Source: Streptococcus sp. SN-1
GTDB lineage: Bacteria; Bacillota; Bacilli; Lactobacillales; Streptococcaceae
Length of the DNA stretch: 64,000 nt
Reading direction: 5' to 3'
Assembly (NCBI RefSeq): GCF_041154385.1
Contig: NZ_AP028929.1
Coordinates: 1,116,001-1,180,000, forward strand
The notes beneath the pieces were generated by a model. The model made no database searches. It was not told the DNA's origin and saw only the letters and a list, made by a program, of their open reading frames with translations. The stretch's first letter is position 1. Every line of letters begins with the position of its first letter. Shown here piece by piece: positions 57,734 to 64,000 of this stretch. The position numbers were made by a program, and so were the translations under genes.

Positions 57734-58050
57734 TACTTAACTCCTCTCTTATAAAGTTCGATTAAGTGGTGCATCAAATCTTTTAACAAGATGGTTGTCA
57801 TCAAGTGGTCTTGACCATGCATCATGGTCACACTATATGCTAAGTCCTCACCAGAAGCTTCCTTAGTCAATAGACTGGTTTGGGCATGATGGGCTTCTGC
57901 AATGCAAGAACCAGCTTCCTCAACTAAGCTATCCGCTTTTACAAAATCACCAGCCTCAGCAGCCTTTAGAGCTTCCAATAGTTTTGAACGAGCATCGCCA
58001 GCATAGGCTACGATTTCAAAACCTAACAATGTTACTTCTTCTCTATTCAT
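57733..58050 (-). CDS. lacF: PTS lactose transporter subunit IIA
   Basis: Takes phosphate from HPr to LacE. 105 residues, all-helical trimer type. His78 in MMHGQDHLM is the active residue and Asp81 the metal-binding partner; EAHHAQT is conserved too. 35 bases after lacT, first of the transporter genes. Confidence 0.95.
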   Translation of the reverse strand: MNREEVTLLGFEIVAYAGDARSKLLEALKAAEAGDFVKADSLVEEAGSCIAEAHHAQTSLLTKEASGEDLAYSVTMMHGQDHLMTTILLKDLMHHLIELYKRGVK

Positions 58051-58085
58051 GATAGAATTCTCCTTATATAGTTTTAATTAAATTT

Positions 58086-58922
58086 TTATGACAATAAACG
58101 TTGGATATGTAGAACTAGATAAACTCGTTCACTTTTATACAAATCAAGACCCGTATGTTGCGTAATCACATAATAGATCTTGGAACCAATCTCGAAGGCT
58201 TTTGGATAGGATTGTTTAATATGATCTTCCATATCCAGAAGTGATTGGTTATCATCTCTAGATCTGTCTAAATAATCCAAGAAATAATTCAAATGAATCA
58301 TAAAGCGATCATAGAAATGGTTATTCTCTTTGGTTCGCTGAATTGCATATTCCTTTAGAACTTCCTCAACATTCCTGAGAATTTCTTTCCTCTTATCAAT
58401 CGACTCAACCACTTGGACTTCATTCTCACCCTCAGCATTGATGAAATGATAAGCAATCCGAATAATTTCGTCCTCAGGAAAATGATCTGCTAGCTTCTGA
58501 CGATAAATTTCAAAAGCCTCACTTGCAATTCGAAAAGCGACAGGATACTTGGTAGAAATATCTGGCAGATTACTATCCTTGTACCTTCCTTGTGTTAGAG
58601 CTTGGTAAGAACAGTAAATATGATCTGTCAAGGTTACATAGAGATACTCTTGAATCGGATAGTGATATTTCTTGGAAAGCTTATCAATAATCTCATAGGT
58701 CACTGTGATAAAATCAAGCGGAACATCTTTGAGGAGAGCCATAAAGTTTTCTCTGGACTCTTCGGTCTTCATCCGAAAGATTTTCTCAACCTGATGTTCA
58801 GCAATCAAATCCCCCTTCTTCTTTCCGAATGCAATCCCCTTACCAATTACAATCACCTCTTCTCCTTTATAATTTCTGACAAGTGAAACATTGTGATTCA
58901 TTGGATTTAGAATTCGATACAT
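58086..58922 (-). CDS. lacT: BglG/LicT-family transcription antiterminator LacT
   Basis: Binds a ribonucleic antiterminator in its own leader and prevents early termination when lactose PTS is active. 278 residues: RNA-binding CAT domain (1-~55, MYRILNPMNHNVSLVRNYKG, then FRMKTEESRENF) and two PTS-regulated domains (~65-170 and ~175-278) with histidines such as DHIYCSYQ and IAYHFINAEGE that HPr/LacE phosphorylate. The leader at 58959-59093 contains both RAT and terminator. Confidence 0.92.
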   Translation of the reverse strand: MYRILNPMNHNVSLVRNYKGEEVIVIGKGIAFGKKKGDLIAEHQVEKIFRMKTEESRENFMALLKDVPLDFITVTYEIIDKLSKKYHYPIQEYLYVTLTDHIYCSYQALTQGRYKDSNLPDISTKYPVAFRIASEAFEIYRQKLADHFPEDEIIRIAYHFINAEGENEVQVVESIDKRKEILRNVEEVLKEYAIQRTKENNHFYDRFMIHLNYFLDYLDRSRDDNQSLLDMEDHIKQSYPKAFEIGSKIYYVITQHTGLDLYKSERVYLVLHIQRLLS

Positions 58923-58958
58923 GTCAACCTCCTTTTATATCTTAAAGGTATATGAGTA

Positions 58959-59015
58959 CAAAAAATGACCACAAATGAACTAGAAAATCAGCCGATTTCT
59001 AATTCATCCGTGATC
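58959..59015 (-). terminator. LacT-controlled terminator upstream of lacT
   Basis: Stem of 22 pairs (counting G-U) between 58967-58988 and 58994-59015 around the loop GGCT (minus strand), followed by six T. It is unusually long for a leader terminator and overlaps the RAT by its first bases. Confidence 0.8.
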
Positions 59016-59040
59016 ATGCCTAATATTACTTAGTAACACT
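59014..59040 (-). promoter_or_regulatory. Ribonucleic antiterminator (RAT) for LacT
   Basis: Minus strand AGTGTTACTAAGTAATATTA then GGCATGA. The spaced GTTACT and AGGCA elements match RAT sites of the BglG/LicT family, and its 3' side competes with the terminator stem that follows. Confidence 0.7.
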
Positions 59041-59064
59041 CACCTCGTATTAACTTGTGATTTA

Positions 59065-59101
59065 AGTATAACACAAGTAAGTTGTTTTGTAAACCTTTAC
59101 A
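59065..59101 (-). promoter_or_regulatory. Promoter of lacTFEG with overlapping cre-like site
   Basis: -10 TATACT (59065-59070), 17-bp spacer, -35 TTTACA (59088-59093). TGTAAAGGTTTACA at 59088-59101 is a perfect half-palindrome pair like a cre site but with GG in place of CG at its centre; CcpA binding is uncertain. Confidence 0.6.
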
Positions 59102-59155
59102 TGCAACTTTTTTTTAAATTTTTTAGATTCATGTTCCTAAACTAGGAGAATTTTC

Positions 59156-60136
59156 TTACACGCGTTCTTTCCATGAAGTCGCTGTTGTTTGAAGAACTTT
59201 ATTGAGTTCATCAATATTTTCAAAACCAGTTGTACGAAGCCATTCGCGAGCTGATTCTTCACCATCTTTGATGTATGCTTCAACTGATCCAGCCCATGTT
59301 GCACGGCCACAAAGAACTCCGTTAAAGTTTGCACCTGATTCATGAGCAAATACAAGAGTATCTTGGAAGAGTTTAGCTGATACACCAGCACTCAAGTAGA
59401 TGTATGGCAAGTTAGTTGCTTCATCTTGTGCTTTGAAGAAGGCTGCTGCTTCTTCACGTGTATAAACCACTTCACCTTCAGCGAAGCCTTCAACATATTT
59501 AATGTTAACAGGAACTTCAACTTTCAAGACATCAATGTTAAAGCGTGGGTCTGAGAAGACTTTCATAGCACCGATAACTTTGTGTGGTTTTACTTTAGCG
59601 TATTCTACAGAACCAGCGTCAGCAATTTTTTCATCGTAAGCAAGGATTTCAAGGAAGAATGGGATATCTTCAGCCACACATTCAGAACCGATACGTTCGA
59701 TGTAAGCTTGTTTTTCTTGGTTGAGTTCGTCTGAGCTATCTACGTCATAGTAAAGCAAGAATTTAACTGCATCTGCACCTTCTTCTTTAATACGTTTTGC
59801 AGACCAAACATCCAAGCAGTCTGGCAAACGTTTTGTGCTTGTTGTGTCGTAACCTGTTTTTTCATAAGCAAGGAGAAGACCAGCTTTTTCATCAAGAGCT
59901 TTAGTTGCTGGAAGTCCATACTCAGGGTCAAGAAGCATAGATGAAGCGTATTTAGTCAATTCATCTGCTACCAAAACTTTAAGTTCTTCCATTTGAGCCA
60001 CAGTTGGTTCTTCTGTTTGATGTTGAGCCATGAGGCGTTTCAACGCACCACGTTGGTCAAATGCAAGAGCTGAGATGATACCATTTTCGTCAGAAAGTTT
60101 TTCTAAGCGTGCACGTTTTTGTTCTGTTAAAGCCAT
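59156..60136 (-). CDS. lacD: Tagatose-1,6-bisphosphate aldolase
   Basis: Splits tagatose-1,6-bisphosphate into dihydroxyacetone phosphate and glyceraldehyde-3-phosphate. Class I aldolase of 326 residues with Schiff-base Lys205 in [19 protein letters not shown] at the N-terminus is typical. It begins one base after the lacC stop. In S. pyogenes a paralogue also acts as a regulator; nothing here shows that. Last gene of lacABCD. Confidence 0.95.
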   Translation of the reverse strand: MALTEQKRARLEKLSDENGIISALAFDQRGALKRLMAQHQTEEPTVAQMEELKVLVADELTKYASSMLLDPEYGLPATKALDEKAGLLLAYEKTGYDTTSTKRLPDCLDVWSAKRIKEEGADAVKFLLYYDVDSSDELNQEKQAYIERIGSECVAEDIPFFLEILAYDEKIADAGSVEYAKVKPHKVIGAMKVFSDPRFNIDVLKVEVPVNIKYVEGFAEGEVVYTREEAAAFFKAQDEATNLPYIYLSAGVSAKLFQDTLVFAHESGANFNGVLCGRATWAGSVEAYIKDGEESAREWLRTTGFENIDELNKVLQTTATSWKERV

Positions 60137-60137
60137 T

Positions 60138-61067
60138 TTATACCTCTTTTACTATTAATTGATCATATAGAGCTTGATAGTTGGCCATGTTAACATGACC
60201 AGTCATTTTTTCTTGAGCATTGAGCATACCAAGGACATTTGCCTTGATGAGTAGTTCTGCATCTGATTCTTTATGAAGTAGTCCTGAAGAAATCCCTGCT
60301 ACAGTAGAATCTCCAGATCCGACAGGATTGACTACCTGAATTTTAGGAATATCTACCTTGTAGAAAGTATCACCATGTTTGGCAAAGGCACCATTGGCAC
60401 CAAGTGAAACGATAATCCATTCAATACCTGCAAACAAAGGTTCTTGAAGGACTTCTTTTAATTCATCCAAATCCTCAGAAACTTCTCTTCCTAGAAGCTG
60501 AGACAATTCCTCATTATTTGGTTTGATGACTGTCGGTTTATGTGGTGATTCAAGAACTGCCTGAAGAGCTGCACCAGAGCAGTCCAACACTACAGGTTTA
60601 CCAGCTTGATTAGCAAGTTCTACCAAGCTCGCATAGTAATCAACTGGAAGGCCAGCTGGCAGACTACCTGAGATAGCTACTACTTCAACTGACTCTAGGA
60701 GATTTTTGAAATGTTCCAAAAAGTCTTGACCTTCCTGTTCCAATACAACAGGACCTTTTTCAAGCACTTCTGTTTGGTTGTCTCCGTGGAGAATAGCGAT
60801 ACAGTTACGAGTTTCTCCCTGAATTGAGAAGAAATCTTTCTTTACGTGATTATCGATATTCTCAACCAAAAACTCACCAAGTTTGCCACCCACTAAACCA
60901 GTAGCAAGAACAGAATCGCCAAATTCTGAAAGTACTCGGGTAACATTGAGGCCCTTACCACCAGCCGTTTTGGTGACATCCACCACACGATTGACAGTAT
61001 CAATCTTCAACTCATCCAAAGGATAGGAAATATCAATGGATGGGTTCATTGTGACTGTTAAAATCAT
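60138..61067 (-). CDS. lacC: Tagatose-6-phosphate kinase
   Basis: Phosphorylates tagatose-6-P with ATP. 309 residues, PfkB/ribokinase family: [15 protein letters not shown] (substrate motif, ~37-51) and [12 protein letters not shown] (anion hole and catalytic Asp, ~247-258). Located 10 bases after lacB. Confidence 0.95.
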   Translation of the reverse strand: MILTVTMNPSIDISYPLDELKIDTVNRVVDVTKTAGGKGLNVTRVLSEFGDSVLATGLVGGKLGEFLVENIDNHVKKDFFSIQGETRNCIAILHGDNQTEVLEKGPVVLEQEGQDFLEHFKNLLESVEVVAISGSLPAGLPVDYYASLVELANQAGKPVVLDCSGAALQAVLESPHKPTVIKPNNEELSQLLGREVSEDLDELKEVLQEPLFAGIEWIIVSLGANGAFAKHGDTFYKVDIPKIQVVNPVGSGDSTVAGISSGLLHKESDAELLIKANVLGMLNAQEKMTGHVNMANYQALYDQLIVKEV

Positions 61068-61077
61068 AGGTCACCTC

Positions 61078-61593
61078 TTAGTCGTGGTATTCTCCGCGAT
61101 CCCATTTTTCAAGGAATTCTGTAAAGAAGTTTGCATCTGCTTGATGAGCATTGTGACTTTCAAGGTGTTCAATTTTCGCAATCAATTTCTTGTTTTCTTC
61201 AGATGGTTTGTATTCAGCATGGATGAAAGCTTCGATGATATCACACATGAGCAATTCACCAGTAATCTTACCACCAAAACCGATAACGTTAGCGTTCAAT
61301 TCTTCTTTAGCATAAAGGGCTGTTGTCATATCACGAACCAAGGCAGAACGAACACCAGGAACTTTATTTACAGCGTTGTTGATACCAACACCAGTACCAC
61401 AGATACATACTCCAAGATCAGCTTGACCGCTAGTTACAGCTTCCCCTACTTTTTTACCAAAGATTGGGTAGTGAGTACGTGTATGGTCATATGTACCAAA
61501 GTCAATGACTTCATATCCTTTTGATTTCAAAAATTCTGAAACCGCCATTTTTTCATCTGTTACGATGTGGTCACATCCAATTGCAATTCTCAT
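61078..61593 (-). CDS. lacB: Galactose-6-phosphate isomerase, LacB subunit
   Basis: With LacA converts galactose-6-P to tagatose-6-P. 171 residues, RpiB fold: [28 protein letters not shown] (anion hole) and [13 protein letters not shown]. 30 bases after lacA. Full length. Confidence 0.95.
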   Translation of the reverse strand: MRIAIGCDHIVTDEKMAVSEFLKSKGYEVIDFGTYDHTRTHYPIFGKKVGEAVTSGQADLGVCICGTGVGINNAVNKVPGVRSALVRDMTTALYAKEELNANVIGFGGKITGELLMCDIIEAFIHAEYKPSEENKKLIAKIEHLESHNAHQADANFFTEFLEKWDRGEYHD

Positions 61594-61623
61594 TTTTAAC
61601 TTACCTTTCTTACTGTAATCTAA

Positions 61624-62049
61624 TTAGCACATTTTGTTCAACATGTCGACACGAATTTGGTGACGTCCACCATCGTATTTACCGTTAACGAATCCTTTAG
61701 CAATGTTTTTAGCCAACTCATCACCAACAAGTTGTGCACCCATAGTGATCATACGTGAGTTGTTGTGACCACGAGTCATATAAGCTGAACGTTCGTCAGA
61801 TACTTCTGCAGCAACCATTCCTTTGATCTTAGTTGCGACCATAAATGGACCAGCCCCATAAGCATCAATCACGATACCAAGGTTTTGTTCTTCTTTGTTT
61901 ACTTCTGCAGCAACAGCAAGAGTCACATCAACAAAGTCTTGACCTTCAGCTGTAACATCCACAACGTGGAAGTTTTCTTTTTCCAAGAAGTCTTTCACAA
62001 CTTCTTTCAATCTCAAACCTGCAGCATCTGCACCGATAACAATAGACAT
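61624..62049 (-). CDS. lacA: Galactose-6-phosphate isomerase, LacA subunit
   Basis: Other subunit of the isomerase. 141 residues, RpiB fold: [50 protein letters not shown]. First gene of lacABCD, behind the promoter at 62276-62304. Confidence 0.95.
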   Translation of the reverse strand: MSIVIGADAAGLRLKEVVKDFLEKENFHVVDVTAEGQDFVDVTLAVAAEVNKEEQNLGIVIDAYGAGPFMVATKIKGMVAAEVSDERSAYMTRGHNNSRMITMGAQLVGDELAKNIAKGFVNGKYDGGRHQIRVDMLNKMC

Positions 62050-62235
62050 ATTGTATACTCCTTTTTATTTTTCTAGGCTAGTAAAACCTTTTATAGTTAA
62101 CAGTTTACCTACAAAAGCTTTCTAGCAGTTTATTGACAAATTGGATTGAATGAGATGAATGACACCTTATTCAAATTTAGGAAAGCTGTTTCCTAGAAAT
62201 AATTCTTCTCCACGAAAGAGAATATAACAAGCGAT

Positions 62236-62332
62236 TGTTTGTTTGTTACAAACATCATTTGTTGCTTACAAACATAATATACTCCTATTTCCTGAAAAAG
62301 TCAACAGTTAGTGTTTGTTTTTGTGTTTTTTA
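62236..62332. promoter_or_regulatory. Putative LacR operators around the lacA promoter
   Basis: TTGTTTGTTTGTTACAAACA and TTACAAACAT lie downstream of the start point (62236-62275), and TGTTTGTTTTTGTG upstream of the -35 (62314-62328). The repeated TGTTTGT resembles LacR sites of lactococci, and two flanking sites would permit looping by the DeoR-type repressor. Confidence 0.6.
62276..62304 (-). promoter_or_regulatory. Promoter of lacABCD
   Basis: -35 TTGACT (62299-62304), 17-bp spacer, -10 TATATT (62276-62281), set between TGTTTGT repeats. Confidence 0.7.
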
Positions 62333-62333
62333 A

Positions 62334-63230
62334 CTAAAAAATTTCGATGTCAAAACCAATTTGATCCACTTGACCAGGTTCTAGCAGACGAACATTCTTC
62401 TTATCTTCTAGATGATCTCCTTCTTCAAGGGATGTTGACAAGCCAGACCATGGTTCAAAAGCAATGAAAGGTCCCTTATTCAAAGTTGACCAGATGATGA
62501 GGTTTGGAAACTCTGCAAAGTGTACTTTCAATCCCTTAGCATGTTTACGAGAACGAAGGGCAATTGTTCTAGATTGCAATTTATCTAAGGTGACTGCATC
62601 TGTGCTGAAAAGATCATAACTAAGATCTATTTCTTTTTGCCCCTCTAGCCATGGACTTCTATCTTGAAAATCCAACATACCAGTTTCTGGGAAAGGACGT
62701 GGAACAGAGCAAGTCTCTTCTTTCTCAAACTCTAGATAATAATCTTCATAGACCTCATCATCAAATAGAGGACAATTAAATCCTGGATGTCCACCAATAA
62801 AGTAAGGCATGACCTTGCTAGTTTCTTTATTAAAGATCTTGTATTGAGTCCGCACTGTCTTTCCAGAAAGGCTATAAGTGATCTCTAGGCGGAAATGATA
62901 AGGATAGTTTTGATAGCTATTCTCATCGTCTTCAATTGCAAAAGTTACACTCTTGTCTGTATGTTCGACTAATTCAAATTCTTTCTTACGAACCAAACCA
63001 TGACGAGGAATGTTTCCTTTGCTTTCTTGTCCTTTCTCATCTATATAGAGGGCTGTATCCTCTCTCAAAGAACCACAAATGGGGAAGAGAACAGGAGCTT
63101 GTCCACTCCAATAAGTGGCATCCCCTTGCCACAAATACTCCAGTCCCTCAGCATCTTTTATAGAAGAAAGAGCCCCACCAAAACTGTTAAATTGAACTCT
63201 TAATTGTTCTGATCTTAATTCAATTACCAT
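62334..63230 (-). CDS. Aldose 1-epimerase family protein (LacX/GalM-like)
   Basis: Probably interconverts anomers of a sugar or sugar phosphate in the cytoplasm. 298 residues, galactose-mutarotase-like beta sandwich: FGGALSSIKDAEGLEYLWQG, the catalytic His in PRHGLVRKKEF, and HPGFNCPL. The pattern fits the LacX/YeaD branch found with lactococcal lac genes. It lies between the galactitol-type PTS and the lacA promoter, same strand. Substrate inferred. Confidence 0.82.
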   Translation of the reverse strand: MVIELRSEQLRVQFNSFGGALSSIKDAEGLEYLWQGDATYWSGQAPVLFPICGSLREDTALYIDEKGQESKGNIPRHGLVRKKEFELVEHTDKSVTFAIEDDENSYQNYPYHFRLEITYSLSGKTVRTQYKIFNKETSKVMPYFIGGHPGFNCPLFDDEVYEDYYLEFEKEETCSVPRPFPETGMLDFQDRSPWLEGQKEIDLSYDLFSTDAVTLDKLQSRTIALRSRKHAKGLKVHFAEFPNLIIWSTLNKGPFIAFEPWSGLSTSLEEGDHLEDKKNVRLLEPGQVDQIGFDIEIF

Positions 63231-63258
63231 TATTTTCTCCGAATTCTTGATAGTTTAT

Positions 63259-63302
63259 AAAAAACTAGGCTGTCACTCCTAGAAGGTATGACAACCTAGT
63301 TT
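63259..63302 (-). terminator. Terminator after the galactitol-type PTS IIC gene
   Basis: Minus strand AAACTAGG.TGTCA ... TGACA.CCTAGTTT stem followed by TTTTTTA. It closes the PTS unit before the epimerase gene. Confidence 0.75.
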
Positions 63303-63329
63303 CAACAATTTACATTTTATAGGAGCGCA

Positions 63330-64000
63330 TTATTTTGCTTTTGCTGCGTACTCTTCGTTACGTTTGATCATTTGTTTTCTGTACCATGCAAAGATACCGA
63401 TATAGAACACAAGGAAGACTACCGCACCAAGGATTGCTTTGATATCACCAGTTGTAGTGTTACCAATTGTCCAACCAAGAAGTTTTTCGATTGGTCCTTC
63501 AAGAGTTGAGTGAGTAATCAATTGAGTTTCACTAACACCTGCTGGGAAGGCACCTACACCTTTAGCAAGTTCTGTTGCAAATGGTGCGATAAGTGTACCT
63601 GAAAGAAGGAAGAGTGGCAACAAGAGTGTTCCGAAAATAATCATGCGGAGCAATTTACCACGTGTTACAACCAAGAGAGCTGGAGTAACACCCATAGCGA
63701 TGATACCTGCAAGTGGCAAGATACCATTTCCGACTTTTGAAAGAAGCACCGCTTCAATCAACATGATTGGTGCAAGCACGTTAGCACAAGCCCAGATTTC
63801 AGCACGACCAGCGATGAATGGCCAGTCAAGACCGATGTTGAATTTACGTCCTTGAAGACGTTTAGTAGCAACGTTTGTAATACCTTGTGATAGTGGTTCT
63901 ACGGCAGCGATGAACCATGAACCGATAAGTGAGAAGAGTTCCAAAGATACACCGGCTGTCAAACCAAGAGACAACCATCCTTTGATAACAAGACGCCATT
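63330..64000 (-). CDS. PTS galactitol-type transporter subunit IIC, 3' part
   Basis: Membrane channel of a GatC/SgcC-type PTS. The frame is open to the window edge (WRLVIKGWLSLGLTAGVSLE at the visible start), so the N-terminal half is cut off. Some 220 residues are visible: several hydrophobic helices, the GatC-like GLDWPFIAGRAEIWACANVLAP, and a basic C-terminus (YRKQMIKRNEEYAAKAK). Neighbouring lac genes suggest galactose or galactitol as substrate; that is inference. Confidence 0.85.
   Translation of the reverse strand, partial: WRLVIKGWLSLGLTAGVSLELFSLIGSWFIAAVEPLSQGITNVATKRLQGRKFNIGLDWPFIAGRAEIWACANVLAPIMLIEAVLLSKVGNGILPLAGIIAMGVTPALLVVTRGKLLRMIIFGTLLLPLFLLSGTLIAPFATELAKGVGAFPAGVSETQLITHSTLEGPIEKLLGWTIGNTTTGDIKAILGAVVFLVFYIGIFAWYRKQMIKRNEEYAAKAK

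Overview
The window looks like chromosome of a mitis-group Streptococcus (S. mitis, S. pneumoniae or a close relative). The basis is the low-GC codon use, two BOX repeats (41577-41680 and 45519-45623), and gene blocks that I recognise from pneumococcus: nan, murA-map, aco, pyrC-ung, ptsHI-nrdHEF and lac. Almost everything is on the minus strand. The plus-strand genes are dhaS-dhaQ, nrdHEF and lacR. No rRNA, tRNA or CRISPR array was seen.

Layout. 1-3075: a sialic acid operon (regulator, epimerase, lyase, start of a Na+ symporter) behind a promoter with a cre site on its start point. 3410-8047: remains of a Tn5252-type integrative element (replication-initiator-like protein, 30-residue peptide, orphan cytosine methylase, Spx-like protein without its redox cysteines, CPBP protease), then intergenic debris with an ISL3-type IS end. 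8200-12703: a hydrolase gene broken by one stop codon, a neopullulanase under CcpA-type control, a nucleotidyltransferase-like protein and a lipid kinase. 12759-20788: an accessory region. Two 46-bp direct repeats (13664-13709 and 20743-20788), both copies of the 3' end of the rumA/rlmCD-type gene, bound about 7.1 kb carrying a hydrolase, a CPBP protease, a peptidase-E-like protein without its serine, and a 1244-residue nuclease/STAND ATPase gene that is the best candidate for a phage-defence system. The left repeat lies inside a shattered ADP-ribosylglycohydrolase gene.

20752-27723: rRNA methylase, an extracellular thioredoxin/CcdA pair, and the murA-GNAT-CBS-map operon. 28245-34590: acetoin/2-oxo-acid dehydrogenase operon with its lipoate ligase; here the lipoyl domain is on E3 and not on E2, and a 126-bp tandem repeat separates acoB from acoC. 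34681-39276: MATE pump, pyrC, Nudix, ung and HAD phosphatase. 39367-41082: four unrecognised membrane proteins. 41577-45623: a dihydroxyacetone kinase system (dhaKLM with divergent dhaSQ) framed by two direct BOX elements and carrying a recognisable DhaS operator. 45666-52859: ClbS-like protein, YkgJ-like protein, ptsHI, and nrdHEF with NrdR-type boxes. 53002-62304: lactose/tagatose-6-phosphate pathway in two units: lacABCD (LacR-type operators) and lacTFEG (LacT antitermination site plus a 22-bp terminator stem), with three 124-bp tandem repeats between lacE and lacG. 62334-64000: a LacX/GalM-like epimerase and the 3' part of a galactitol-type PTS IIC gene.

The PTS core (ptsHI), the lac PTS, DhaM and the cre sites tie most of the window to carbon-source control. 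The two accessory stretches (3410-8047 and 12759-20788) are where transfer, decay and possible novelty concentrate. All family assignments were made by reading the sequence; no database search was run.
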